A stretch of DNA of 64,000 nucleotides from positions 496,001 to 560,000 of the forward strand of contig OY969905.1 of assembly GCA_963704455.1 (NCBI GenBank), given 5' to 3'. The position numbers and the translations under genes were made by a program. This document shows positions 52,645 to 61,934 of this stretch, one piece after another (position 1 is the stretch's first letter; each line of letters opens with the position of its first letter). Source of the DNA: DASTCZ01 sp963704455 (lineage in GTDB: Bacteria > Acidobacteriota > Terriglobia > Acidiferrales > UBA7541). The notes below the pieces were generated by a model. The model was given only the letters and a program-made list of their open reading frames with translations. It made no database searches and was not told where the DNA came from.

Positions 52645-52986
52645 ATGTCTCCTGGCGCCGGCAATGGCAGCGCAGCCCAAATCGAACGCAGGTGGGCGCG
52701 GCGCTACCCTCTTGACGCCGCGGTCGAAATTGTATGGGGGTCCTCCACACTTCTTGGCCGCGTTCGCGACATCAGCAGCAGTGGAATGCTCCTCTCCTCT
52801 CCCGAACCTCTCTGGATCGGCGCAAGTTTTTCCGCCAAGGTTCTTCTAGATCCCCCCATTGAAGTTGACTGCACCATTCGCCGCGTCGAGCCCGGCCGCG
52901 GCATCGGCGTTCAAATGTCCACGCAGCAGCAAGAGCACCAAACGCAGTTGCATGACTTGCTCGCCCGCCTGGAATCCAAACGATGA
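52645..52986 (+). CDS. PilZ-domain protein (c-di-GMP receptor)
   Basis: The 113-residue protein starts at ATG 52645, preceded by GAGAGG. It shows the basic RRxxR-type segment (ERRWARRYPLD) followed by the DISSSGM motif, which together bind c-di-GMP in this family, and the beta-barrel continues to about residue 90. It is a single-domain PilZ, so it may act through a partner. It overlaps the downstream zinc-ribbon gene by four bases (ATGA), so that membrane protein is a candidate partner. Confidence 0.85.
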   Translation: MSPGAGNGSAAQIERRWARRYPLDAAVEIVWGSSTLLGRVRDISSSGMLLSSPEPLWIGASFSAKVLLDPPIEVDCTIRRVEPGRGIGVQMSTQQQEHQTQLHDLLARLESKR

Positions 52987-53591
52987 CGCGCTGCATGGAC
53001 TGCGGTGCCGAACGCAAAGCGGATCAGTGCCCGTCCTGTGGCCTCACCTCCGCCGCCGCTGAAGTAATGCTCCGGCGTCGCCTCGTGCAGCGAACCGTCG
53101 TCTTCCTGGTCGGCGCTCTCGTTTTCGTTCCCGCCAGCCAGGTTTTTCCTCCTCTTGAGCTTGACGTTATGTTCATCTTCGTCGGTCTGGTTTTCTTCGC
53201 CGCGCTCGCCATGGCATTCACTATTGACGTGCTCGCCCGTCAGCGTCGTGACGTGCTGGTTCTCAAGCGCATTTACTTTGGCTTGATCCCGCTCCCGTGG
53301 GTCATCGCCGGCATGCTTTATTTCAATGGCAAATTCGACGCATCCGCGCAAACGCGCTATCGCGCTCAAGTGGTCAGCCGGTTCAATATGTCCGGTTTCC
53401 TGCTGAAGAGCCGCCGTCTCGTCGTGAACTCCTGGCGCGAGGGCCACACTTTTGAGCGCGTCCCCGTGGACCTCACCGACTACGCACGCTTTCAGCCCGG
53501 CGACAACGTTTTCGTCGCCGTGGAGCCCGGCGCCTTTGGAATTCCTTGGGTCCTGGGCGTTTATCGCGATGACTCCACTCATCCCCGATAA
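52983..53591 (+). CDS. Zinc-ribbon membrane protein, unknown function
   Basis: A 202-residue protein overlapping the PilZ gene. It begins with a zinc ribbon (CMDCGAERKADQCPSCG, residues 4-20). Two or three membrane helices follow, including TVVFLVGALVFVPASQVFPP and VMFIFVGLVFFAALAMAFTI. The rest is a soluble C-terminal beta-rich domain. It is not a known family to me. Coupling with a PilZ protein suggests a c-di-GMP-linked role. Confidence 0.65.
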   Translation: MTRCMDCGAERKADQCPSCGLTSAAAEVMLRRRLVQRTVVFLVGALVFVPASQVFPPLELDVMFIFVGLVFFAALAMAFTIDVLARQRRDVLVLKRIYFGLIPLPWVIAGMLYFNGKFDASAQTRYRAQVVSRFNMSGFLLKSRRLVVNSWREGHTFERVPVDLTDYARFQPGDNVFVAVEPGAFGIPWVLGVYRDDSTHPR

Positions 53592-53642
53592 AACTCGTCG
53601 CTCCGCAATATCCCTGACTCGCCCTCGTGATAAATTGGGGTT

Positions 53643-54926
53643 GTGACCAAGCGAATCGTCGTTCTAGGTGGCGGCTTCGGTGGCGTTCAGACCGCCATGG
53701 ATTTGTCTCATCTGTTTGGCAAATCAGGCGCAGCCGAAATTTGGCTCGTCAGCGGCCAGAATTATTTTCTGTTCACTCCGCTTCTCCCTCAGATTGCCTC
53801 CAGCAACGTGGACCCGCGCCACATCGCGCAACCCGTACGCGATCTCCGCGGCTCGCACAACTTCCGGTTCCTGCGCGCCACCGTCTCCGAAATTGATCTT
53901 AATCGCCGCGAAGTCTGTTTCACGGGGCAGACCGGCCCCAACTCTCTCGCATACGACAATCTCGTCATCGCATTCGGCAGCCGCACCGATTATTTCGGAA
54001 TTCCCGGTGCGCGCGAAAACACTGTGGACTTCAAGTCTCTCGAAGACGCCGTCGTCCTTCGCGAACGCGTCCTCGATCTCTGCGAGCACGCCGACCACAC
54101 GCCCGATCCCGAATTGCGCCGTCGCCTCCTCACTTTTGCAGTGGTCGGAGGGGGTTACACCGGAGTCGAACTCATCACCGAGCTTCAAGATCTTCTCTTT
54201 GGTTATGTCGCGCGCCGATATCGCGGACTTTCACGTGAAGAAATTCGCCTCGTCCTCCTTGAAGCGTCCGCGGACATTCTGCGCGGCGTCCATCCAAGGC
54301 TCGCCGCCCATTCGCGCCGCCGTCTGGCGAAGAAGGGAATCGAGGTGCGCACAAACGCCGCCGCATCGAAATGCTTCGCTGGTGGTGTCGAGCTAAAGAG
54401 CGGAGAAGTCATCTTTGCCGAAACCGTAGTCTGGACTGCAGGCGTTCGCGCGCACGAACTCGTGGAATCCCTGCCCGCCCCGCACGACCGCATCGGCCGC
54501 GCCCTGTGCAACGAGCATCTTCAATTGGAGGGGCATCCCGAAGTTTTCGTCATTGGGGATAGCGCTGCAGCCGCAAGCGCGCTCGACGCCCCGCGCGTCG
54601 CCCCGGTCGCCATCGCGCAAGGACGCATCGCCGCCCGCAACATCGCGCACCAGTTGCGCGGCGAGCCGCTCGAATCCTACAAGTATATTTCGCAGGGAAT
54701 GCTTATCTCGCTCGGAATGAACTACGCGGTCGTAAATATCGCGGGGATTCGATTCAGCGGTTACTTTGCCTGGCTCTTCTGGAACATGATCCACCTTTAC
54801 AAATTGGTTGGTCTCAAAAAGCAATTACAGGTCGCGGTGGACTGGTTCCTCGGCGCCATTTTTCAGCGCGACGCCGCCATCGTCCGGCGCCCGCGAAATT
54901 GCCCCTACTGCGGCGCGAAGTCCTAG
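53643..54926 (+). CDS. ndh: Type II NADH dehydrogenase (NDH-2)-like flavoprotein
   Basis: The 427-residue protein starts at GTG 53643. The FAD-binding motif GGGFGGVQTA is at residues 8-17 and the NADH-binding motif VVGGGYTGVE near 160. GDSAAAASALDAPRVAPVAIAQG near residue 305 is the FAD-contacting ATG/GD motif. A C-terminal amphipathic region (FSGYFAWLFWNMIHLYKLVGLKKQ) docks to the membrane. It oxidises NADH and passes electrons to quinone without pumping. An added CPYCG at the extreme C terminus is not typical. Its small downstream neighbour is on the other strand. Confidence 0.9.
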   Translation: MTKRIVVLGGGFGGVQTAMDLSHLFGKSGAAEIWLVSGQNYFLFTPLLPQIASSNVDPRHIAQPVRDLRGSHNFRFLRATVSEIDLNRREVCFTGQTGPNSLAYDNLVIAFGSRTDYFGIPGARENTVDFKSLEDAVVLRERVLDLCEHADHTPDPELRRRLLTFAVVGGGYTGVELITELQDLLFGYVARRYRGLSREEIRLVLLEASADILRGVHPRLAAHSRRRLAKKGIEVRTNAAASKCFAGGVELKSGEVIFAETVVWTAGVRAHELVESLPAPHDRIGRALCNEHLQLEGHPEVFVIGDSAAAASALDAPRVAPVAIAQGRIAARNIAHQLRGEPLESYKYISQGMLISLGMNYAVVNIAGIRFSGYFAWLFWNMIHLYKLVGLKKQLQVAVDWFLGAIFQRDAAIVRRPRNCPYCGAKS

Positions 54927-54931
54927 CTGAG

Positions 54932-55378
54932 TTATTTTGCGAAATGCGGCAGGTCTATTTCAATCTCGTGGCTTTCCGCCGTTAGAGACAGATGCAGCCG
55001 CTGAACGTTTCCAACGTCGCGGTAAATCCAATCGCTCGTAGGCAATACTGTCGATGCCGAATCGTCCACTGTCCAGGATAGCGAACCCTTTTTTCGAGTT
55101 ACAGATTCCGCTTTGATCTCCCGCGCTTCTTTCAAGCGCTCATCAAGCCGGATGATGCGCTTTCCCCACTCCAGTACCACCACCTCATTAAATTTCCCAT
55201 GCGCCAGATGGTAGAGATTCCATTCCGGCGGCGGATTGCCGTCAATTCGCACTGCCGCAATCTCATACGACACAAATGTCTCACTCTTCGCAGCGGCAAC
55301 TCGGGCCGGCATCCAGAGCAAGAATGCCACGTTCAACATCGCAAGAGCAGCGACCGCGAATTGTTTTCGTCTAAGCAT
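54932..55378 (-). CDS. Secreted protein of unknown function
   Basis: The 148-residue protein starts at ATG 55378, chosen because it gives a signal peptide (FAVAALAMLNVAFLLW, cleaved near VAAA); a longer frame to 55453 overlaps the aldehyde dehydrogenase gene. The mature part is a single soluble domain (YEIAAVRIDGNPPPEWNLYH, then WGKRIIRLDERLKEAREI). No family is recognised. It is 34 bases downstream of the dehydrogenase on the same strand. Confidence 0.55.
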   Translation of the reverse strand: MLRRKQFAVAALAMLNVAFLLWMPARVAAAKSETFVSYEIAAVRIDGNPPPEWNLYHLAHGKFNEVVVLEWGKRIIRLDERLKEAREIKAESVTRKKGSLSWTVDDSASTVLPTSDWIYRDVGNVQRLHLSLTAESHEIEIDLPHFAK

Positions 55379-55412
55379 ATGTTCTGAACATTTGGATGCG
55401 TCGAAAGCGATT

Positions 55413-56909
55413 TCAGTACAGAAGCGATTCGCGTTTCTGCCCGGTGTAATCAATATAGACGGCCTTCAACTCCGTGTAGAAATCCACCGCCACGCGCCCC
55501 ATCTCCCGCAATCCCACGCCCGTGCCTTTCATCCCGCCAAACGGCATCTGCGCTTCGCCTCCCACCGTCGGCGAATTCACATGCACGATGCCCGTTTCAA
55601 TCCGCTCGATGAAATCGAACACGCGCGTCGCGTCGTTCGTATAAATGGAACTCGCGAGTCCATACTTCACCGAATTCGCCACGCGCATCGCCTCATCAAA
55701 ATCCGGTACGCGGATCACGCTTAGCACCGGGCCGAAGATTTCCTCCTGCGCGATTACGCTGTCCCACGGCACCTCGTCAAACACCGTCGGCGCCACGAAA
55801 TATCCCTTGTCGTATCCCAGTCCCTTCAATTGGTTCCCGCCGACAAGCAGCTTCGCCTCTTTCTTCCCAATCTCCAGGTAGCCCAGCACCGTCGTCAGTT
55901 GGTTCTCATCCACCAGCGGGCCCAAATCAATTCCATACGCCAGCCCGTCTCCCACCTTCAGCATCCGCGCGCGGTCCACCAGCATTTGCACAAACGGGTC
56001 TGCCACGGACTCCTCAACAATCACCCGGCTCGTCGCCGTGCATCGCTGCCCAGTGGATCCAAAGGCGCCATACAGCGCGGCCTCCACCGCCAGCGGGAGA
56101 TCCGCATCGCTCAACACGATCACTGGATTTTTTCCGCCCATCTCGCACTGGCATTTTTTCAAAAGTTGCGCTCCGGTCGTGTACACCCTCGTCCCCACCG
56201 AATTCGATCCCGTAAATGAAACCGCTCGCACGTCCGGATGCCTCACCATCTCGTCGCCAATCTCTTCGCCCGAACCCAGAACCAAATTCAGCACTCCGGA
56301 TGGCAATCCTGCCTCTTCGAAAATGCGCACCACCGCCGCTGCGGTCAGCGGAGTCGTCTCCGCCGGCTTCAGCACCGCCGTGTTTCCCGCCACCAGCGCC
56401 GGAGCCAGTTTCCACACCGGAATCGACACCGGAAAGTTCCACGGTGTAATCGCGCCCACCACTCCCAGCGGCGTCTTAATCGTGTACGCAAAATTTCGCG
56501 GCAGCTCGCTCGGCAATGTTTCGCCGCCAATCCGCCGCGACTCCCCCGTCATAAACTCCATGATGTTGATGGACTTCTGCACCTCGCCCAGCGAGTCCTT
56601 CAGCGTCTTTCCTTCTTCCCGCGTCAGCAGCCGCGCAATCTCTTCCTTCTCTTTCTCCATCAGCGACGTCGCCTTCGCCAAGATCCGCCCGCGCACCGGT
56701 GCCGGCGTCTCGCGCCATCCCGGAAACGCAGCCTTCGCCGCCGAAATCGCATCGCGCATCTCCTCGCGCGTCGAGAGCGGCACGCGCGCCACCACCTCAT
56801 CCGTGTTCGCCGGATTCCGCCGCTCGAACACCTGCGTGGATTTCGATTCCACCCACTTCCCATCAATAAAATTCCGCACCCGTTGTGATGAGGTAGCCGC
56901 CGTCGCCAT
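55413..56909 (-). CDS. Aldehyde dehydrogenase, alpha-ketoglutaric-semialdehyde dehydrogenase-like
   Basis: A 498-residue ALDH. The substrate-tunnel sequence TPWNFPVSIPVWK, the NAD-loop FTGSNSVG, the catalytic glutamate in EMGGKNP and the catalytic cysteine in GSTGQRCTATSRV are all present. The C-terminal MPFGGMKGTGVG is intact. The overall sequence best fits the 2,5-dioxopentanoate (alpha-KG semialdehyde) branch used in sugar-acid catabolism, but succinate-semialdehyde dehydrogenase is a close alternative. No pathway partner is next to it. Confidence 0.85.
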   Translation of the reverse strand: MATAATSSQRVRNFIDGKWVESKSTQVFERRNPANTDEVVARVPLSTREEMRDAISAAKAAFPGWRETPAPVRGRILAKATSLMEKEKEEIARLLTREEGKTLKDSLGEVQKSINIMEFMTGESRRIGGETLPSELPRNFAYTIKTPLGVVGAITPWNFPVSIPVWKLAPALVAGNTAVLKPAETTPLTAAAVVRIFEEAGLPSGVLNLVLGSGEEIGDEMVRHPDVRAVSFTGSNSVGTRVYTTGAQLLKKCQCEMGGKNPVIVLSDADLPLAVEAALYGAFGSTGQRCTATSRVIVEESVADPFVQMLVDRARMLKVGDGLAYGIDLGPLVDENQLTTVLGYLEIGKKEAKLLVGGNQLKGLGYDKGYFVAPTVFDEVPWDSVIAQEEIFGPVLSVIRVPDFDEAMRVANSVKYGLASSIYTNDATRVFDFIERIETGIVHVNSPTVGGEAQMPFGGMKGTGVGLREMGRVAVDFYTELKAVYIDYTGQKRESLLY

Positions 56910-57167
56910 TCTTTCTCCTTGTATGTCTCGCCTAAACTAAATCCTCGCCACCACTCGCCCCGGAATCAAATCGCCCCAATCCAAGCCGCCATTCTTTTCA
57001 GACGCCTTTCACACTCGCATCGTTCCATCGTGCGCCTCGCCGATTCGCCGGTCAAGGGCAGGAAGCTCTAAGAATGTTCGACCTCGCTTCATTTGGGCAA
57101 TTCACTGAACCATATTCGGAACAATTCTCATTCTGCGGCGTATATCAATCATGAGGAGATCTCTGGA

Positions 57168-59678
57168 ATGAACACGACCGCGTTTCTTGACTCACTCGTC
57201 CGTGACCTTCGCCACGGCCTGCGCGGCCTTCGCCGCAATCCCATGTTCACCGCCGTCGCACTGCTCACCCTCGCGATTGGAATCGGCGCGAACACGGCCG
57301 TCTTCAGCGTCGTCAACAGCGTGCTCCTCAAGCCCCTGCCGTATCCGAATTCCGAGCAGCTCGTCGCAGTCTCGAATGCCGCCCCCGGCGGGCCCGGCCT
57401 CGCGGCAGCATCCGGTGATCTTCACCTGTCTCTATCGATGTACGTCACATACGCCGATCAGAATCGCGCCTTCCAATCTTTGGGCGTTTGGGACACTTTC
57501 AGGGCTACTGTGACCGGCATTGCTGAACCCGAAGAACTCCGTGCCGTCGAAGTCAGTGATGGCGCTCTTCAAGCTCTCGCTGTCCCCCCTGTCGCGGGCC
57601 GCTGGCTCAGCGCCGCCGACTCAGTCCCGAACGGCCCGCGCACCGTCATGCTCAGTTACGGCTACTGGCAGCGCCGCTTCGGCGGTGATCCCACTGTTAT
57701 CGGCCGCACCATCCAGGTTGACTCGAACTCTCGTCAGATTGTTGGCGTCATGCCCGAAGGGTTTCGATTCGTCAACGCGGATTTCGATCTGATCGAGCCA
57801 TTACTCATTGATCGGGGCAAACTCCATCTGCCCGGGTTCGGTTTCGATTGTGTCGCCCGCCTCAAACCCGGAGTCACCATCGCAGCCGCCGATGCCGATA
57901 TCGCTCGCCTCTACCCGGTCTGGAGAGATTCTTGGCCCATGCCCCTGAAGGACATCAACCCGCACGTTTATGATAGTTGGCGCCTCACGCCCGCGATTCG
58001 CCCGTTGAAGCAGGTAGTGGTCGGTAACGTGAGCAATGTTCTGTGGGTGCTTCTGGGCATGATCGGTATCGTCATGCTCATCGCCGCCGCAAACGTCGCA
58101 AACCTATCGATTGTTCGCGTCGAAGCCCGACATCAGGAGCTTGCCATCCGCACGGCTCTCGGCGCGGGCACCGGCCAAATCGTCCGCGCCCTTCTTGCAG
58201 AAAGTTTCTTGCTTGCCCTGTTTGGCGGCGCGCTTGGAGTGGCGCTCGCAAATGAGGGATTGCGTCTCCTTCTCGCGATTGGGCCGGGCGACCTTCCGCG
58301 CCTCAGCGAAATCTCCCTTGACGCGCGCGCCCTCGGTTTCGCTCTCGTTATTTCGTTCTTCTCCGCGCTCTTGTTCGGTCTATTCCCGGCCATCAAATCG
58401 GCCCTCGGCTCGCGCATATCTGTTGCCCTTCGCGCTGGTGGACGGTCCCTGAGCCAGAGCCGTGAACGCCGCCGCGCGCGCAGCGTCCTCGTCGTCGCTC
58501 AGGTCGCGCTCGCCCTGGTTCTTCTTATCAGTTCCGGCCTTATGATTCGCACCTTTCAATCCCTGCGCCACGTGGACCCCGGCTTCACGCGCCCCGAGCA
58601 ACTCCAGCTCACGCGCATCTCCATCCCGCCGTCTTTGATCAAGGAACCGGAGCGCGTCATCCGCGTGCAGAATGACATCCGTGATAAACTCGCGGCGATT
58701 CCGGGAGTCACCTCCGTCGCTTTTGGCAGCGAAATGCCCATGGAAAGCGCTGATCTTGATTGGGATTTAATCATCCCCGAAGGAAAGTCGATTACGGCTG
58801 CCGAATTGCCGCCTGTGCGAATTTTCAAATATGTCTCGCCCGGTTTCTTCGCGACTCAGGGCACTCCGTTGGTTGCTGGGCGCGATTACTCTTGGACCGA
58901 TATTTATGGCCGCCGGCATTACGCGATTGTCTCCGAAAACCTCGCTCGCGAGCTGTGGGGTTCTCCCGCCGCCGCACTCGGGAAGCGGTTCAACATCGGG
59001 CCTGACACGCCGTGGCAGGAAGTCATCGGCGTAGTGCGCGATGTTCGTGAAAAAGGTGCCCAAGAAGCCGCGCCCAAAACGGTCTACTGGCCCGTCTTCG
59101 GCGATGGCGATTACTCCGGTCAGCCCACCGTCTGGCGCTACATAACGTTCGCGATCCGCACCGACCGCGCCGGAACGCGGAGCCTTTTGACTCAGGTCAG
59201 CCAGGCCGTTTGGTCTGTAAATGCCAGCTTGCCACTTTCGTCCGTCCAGACGATGCAGGACGTTTACACCAAGTCGCTCGCGCGAACTTCCTTCACGCTG
59301 GTGATGTTGGGAATTGCCGGCGCGATGGCGCTCGCGCTTGGGATCATCGGCATCTACGGAGTCATCTCCTACACAGTCTCACAGCGCCGCCGCGAAATCG
59401 GCATCCGCGTCGCACTCGGCGCGCAGCAGGCCCAGATCAGTCAGATGTTCTTTCACTACGCGATTTCGCTCTCGGGAATCGGTGTGGTGATCGGTCTTCT
59501 CGCCGCCGCGGGACTCATGCGCCTCATGAAATCCTTACTTTTCGGAATCAGTACATTGGATCCGCTAACCTATGTCTCGGTGCCGCTCATCCTGGTGGCC
59601 GCCGCGATGCTTGCCAGCTATCTCCCCGCGCGCCGCGCCGCTGCGACCGATCCCGTCGAAGCCCTGCGGTCTGACTAG
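57168..59678 (+). CDS. MacB-like ADOP permease (complete)
   Basis: The 836-residue protein starts at ATG 57168, preceded by AGGAGA; a longer frame from 57093 is not needed. It has the full ADOP order. A short N-terminal segment (DSLVRDLRHGLRGLRRNPMF) leads into a first membrane helix and MacB core domain. An FtsX block with three helices (residues about 300-420) follows, then a second helix and core domain, and a second FtsX block ending LPARRAAATDPVEALRSD. No ATPase gene adjoins. It is probably an inner-membrane exporter or mechanotransmission component of unknown substrate, and a paralogue of the truncated gene at 1-1235. Confidence 0.93.
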   Translation: MNTTAFLDSLVRDLRHGLRGLRRNPMFTAVALLTLAIGIGANTAVFSVVNSVLLKPLPYPNSEQLVAVSNAAPGGPGLAAASGDLHLSLSMYVTYADQNRAFQSLGVWDTFRATVTGIAEPEELRAVEVSDGALQALAVPPVAGRWLSAADSVPNGPRTVMLSYGYWQRRFGGDPTVIGRTIQVDSNSRQIVGVMPEGFRFVNADFDLIEPLLIDRGKLHLPGFGFDCVARLKPGVTIAAADADIARLYPVWRDSWPMPLKDINPHVYDSWRLTPAIRPLKQVVVGNVSNVLWVLLGMIGIVMLIAAANVANLSIVRVEARHQELAIRTALGAGTGQIVRALLAESFLLALFGGALGVALANEGLRLLLAIGPGDLPRLSEISLDARALGFALVISFFSALLFGLFPAIKSALGSRISVALRAGGRSLSQSRERRRARSVLVVAQVALALVLLISSGLMIRTFQSLRHVDPGFTRPEQLQLTRISIPPSLIKEPERVIRVQNDIRDKLAAIPGVTSVAFGSEMPMESADLDWDLIIPEGKSITAAELPPVRIFKYVSPGFFATQGTPLVAGRDYSWTDIYGRRHYAIVSENLARELWGSPAAALGKRFNIGPDTPWQEVIGVVRDVREKGAQEAAPKTVYWPVFGDGDYSGQPTVWRYITFAIRTDRAGTRSLLTQVSQAVWSVNASLPLSSVQTMQDVYTKSLARTSFTLVMLGIAGAMALALGIIGIYGVISYTVSQRRREIGIRVALGAQQAQISQMFFHYAISLSGIGVVIGLLAAAGLMRLMKSLLFGISTLDPLTYVSVPLILVAAAMLASYLPARRAAATDPVEALRSD

Positions 59679-59846
59679 GGGTCAACAATAGACGCTCTTT
59701 CGCGATCCCGTCCTAAACTCGTTCCGACACCTCGCTCTTTCGCTCGTCAATGCCCGCTGATTTTCAGTTTTGGGGCGTTTTTCGGATTGCGGATCGCCCA
59801 TCCATGAGGATTTCCCCTCGGGCGCCGTCTCTCGGTCTGAACTTGC

Positions 59847-60545
59847 TCACTTCGCAAGGACCATCAGGCTGAATCCTCCAAGAACATTGACGGCGAAATC
59901 CCGATGCATCGCAAAGAGTAGTTTGCGAGGCAGCCGCAATATTCTTCCTCGCACATGAGTGGGGATGTCGATCATGCGCGGCGTATAACACCAATCAACA
60001 ATTTCGTATCCCAAGTCTGATAGCGCAAACATCGCCGTACGCTTGGAAAAATAATGAAGGTGTGGGTGCTCTTTTCGGCGGCGGATCATGCTGTTCTCCC
60101 GCAGAACGTGCTGCACCGAAATGTCCAGGGGGATATGGATCAGCTTGTATGCCCCCCGCGATTTGATTTTCCGCAAAAACCCACGGTAGTCCTCAATATG
60201 GGCCAATACGTCAATCGCCATCACCAGATCGAAATATTTTCCCTCCCAAGGTTGATCTTCGAGCAACGCGAAATGCAACTTTTCATTGGCTCGGGCTTGG
60301 CACAGTTCAATTGCATGGGGCGAGACGTCAGCCCCCCACAATTCGCAAGCTGGATCAAGGCTTTGTTGCAGCAACCTGAGAATTTCTCCCGCGCCGCATC
60401 CCGCTTCGTAGATTGTTTTGGGAAGAACTTGATTGCGGTTCAGAATCCGGTGAATTTGCTGCACCTTCCATGAGGAGTCAGCCACGTGCCAGTCAGGATT
60501 TTGCTGTAGGTAGGTTCCGTCGACGTAATCGCTTGGGCCAGGCAT
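59847..60545 (-). CDS. Class I SAM-dependent methyltransferase
   Basis: A 232-residue protein. The SAM-binding motif I is YEAGCGAGEILRLLQ near residues 44-58, followed by the acidic strand end GADVSPHAIELC and motif post-I FDLVMAIDVLAHIED. The substrate half is unusual, with many His/Arg residues (RRRKEHPHLHYFSKR). It is last of a three-gene operon, 30 bases downstream of the ATP-grasp gene. In that context it may methylate the product of the upstream enzymes. Confidence 0.85.
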   Translation of the reverse strand: MPGPSDYVDGTYLQQNPDWHVADSSWKVQQIHRILNRNQVLPKTIYEAGCGAGEILRLLQQSLDPACELWGADVSPHAIELCQARANEKLHFALLEDQPWEGKYFDLVMAIDVLAHIEDYRGFLRKIKSRGAYKLIHIPLDISVQHVLRENSMIRRRKEHPHLHYFSKRTAMFALSDLGYEIVDWCYTPRMIDIPTHVRGRILRLPRKLLFAMHRDFAVNVLGGFSLMVLAK

Positions 60546-60575
60546 GAAGTCCTCTTCTCAATTTAAGCCGAACGG

Positions 60576-61934
60576 TTATCGCAAGTTTTGTTTGGACATT
60601 GCGTCGTTCGTGGCGTCACGGATGTTGTATCTTCGGGAGGCGAAATCCATTTGGGAAGAACTCGCGGAATGGGAACTGGTCCGCCCACCGAATCGTTTGC
60701 GGAACCACAGAAGCGGCAGTGCCGCCAGTGGAACCGGATCATCGGAATTGAGCCACACGCCTTCCTGGACGCCCCGCAAAGACCGCACCCATTCGCCAAA
60801 GGTCAACTGTCGTTCTCGGAACTGAGCCCAACTGGAAGCAACGTCGTTGGTTTCCACGATCCATTTGCGTCCTTCGGAAACCTTCGTGGGTGGGACGGTT
60901 TGGCCCGTGACGTCGAGATACAGCGCCCGTGCAACGTCCAGTCCGTTTTCGGCGGCAAATAATCGAAAAGTTGAGCCGATCCGGGGATTTACATCCAGCA
61001 ATTTATACCGGCCATCGCGAGCATCAAAGCGATAGCCGACATCCAAAGGTCCCCGGTAGGCGACGGCTTCCATCAATTGCTTCGTCTGTGTTTCCACCAC
61101 ATCATTTCTCGCGCAGATTCCAAGACTGGTGCTGCCTCGATGTGGTGGGAACTGGCGAAGTTTTCTCCCCATGGCGCCGAACAAGCACTGGGACCGGTCA
61201 TTGAAGTACCCGTTGAACATCCAGATCGCATCATCGCCGCCGGGGATGTACTCCTGGAAAATTAGCCGGGGAACGCCGGTCTCCGCATTCAGGTCATACA
61301 AGTTAAGGAGATCTTTCTTGCTCGCCACAATGGCGACGCGCGCGGGATGATTCCTGCTTTGCAAAAACCCGCCGCATTCGCCCTTCACGATCACGGGGTA
61401 TTTCGTGGTTTGCACAAAATCCAGCGCATCTTGGCGGGAGCGCGGCAGTGCGGTCTCGGCGGTGGGAATGCCCATCTTTTGGCACAGATCGGCGGTTTGC
61501 TTCTTGCTGGAAAAAACGCGCACCGCTTCAACTGATGGTGTGGCAAAGAGATACACCTTGCCAAGAACTGCGGCATTTTCGGCGACGAACATCGCGCTTA
61601 TATCGGACGTAGCGATCAGAATTGGCCGGGATCCAACTCTTTTCGCGATGTCCCGCAGGAAAGAGAGGGAATCCGCCGCCGGGGCTAATGAAAAATTCCA
61701 GTAAAAAACACCTCGCAAGTAACGCGACCATGTGGCGGGCTCCCAGAAATATTGGTGGATTCCAAAAACGCGGACACCCTTGCTTCCAAGGCTCCGGATA
61801 ATCCCGACACCACCGTGCTGGGAAGATACGAGGATAACGACCGGGACTTTATTGTTCTCGATGCGCATTGGCTCTAGCAGGATTTGCTTCGCTTCGGGCA
61901 ATTTGCCGGTTAAATCCACAGAGGTTCTTTCCAT
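60576..61934 (-). CDS. ATP-grasp ligase, carbamoyl-phosphate-synthase-large-subunit-like
   Basis: A 452-residue ATP-grasp protein. An N-terminal pre-ATP-grasp domain (VVILVSSQHGGVGIIRSLG) resembles that of PurT and D-aspartate ligases. The ATP site has the conserved lysine in YPVIVKGECGG, and LLDVNPRIGSTF ends the metal-binding motif. The start ATG 61934 overlaps the upstream gene by 25 bases. Such enzymes join a carboxylate to an amine, often between amino acids. The partner genes suggest an amino-acid-derived product. Confidence 0.8.
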   Translation of the reverse strand: MERTSVDLTGKLPEAKQILLEPMRIENNKVPVVILVSSQHGGVGIIRSLGSKGVRVFGIHQYFWEPATWSRYLRGVFYWNFSLAPAADSLSFLRDIAKRVGSRPILIATSDISAMFVAENAAVLGKVYLFATPSVEAVRVFSSKKQTADLCQKMGIPTAETALPRSRQDALDFVQTTKYPVIVKGECGGFLQSRNHPARVAIVASKKDLLNLYDLNAETGVPRLIFQEYIPGGDDAIWMFNGYFNDRSQCLFGAMGRKLRQFPPHRGSTSLGICARNDVVETQTKQLMEAVAYRGPLDVGYRFDARDGRYKLLDVNPRIGSTFRLFAAENGLDVARALYLDVTGQTVPPTKVSEGRKWIVETNDVASSWAQFRERQLTFGEWVRSLRGVQEGVWLNSDDPVPLAALPLLWFRKRFGGRTSSHSASSSQMDFASRRYNIRDATNDAMSKQNLR

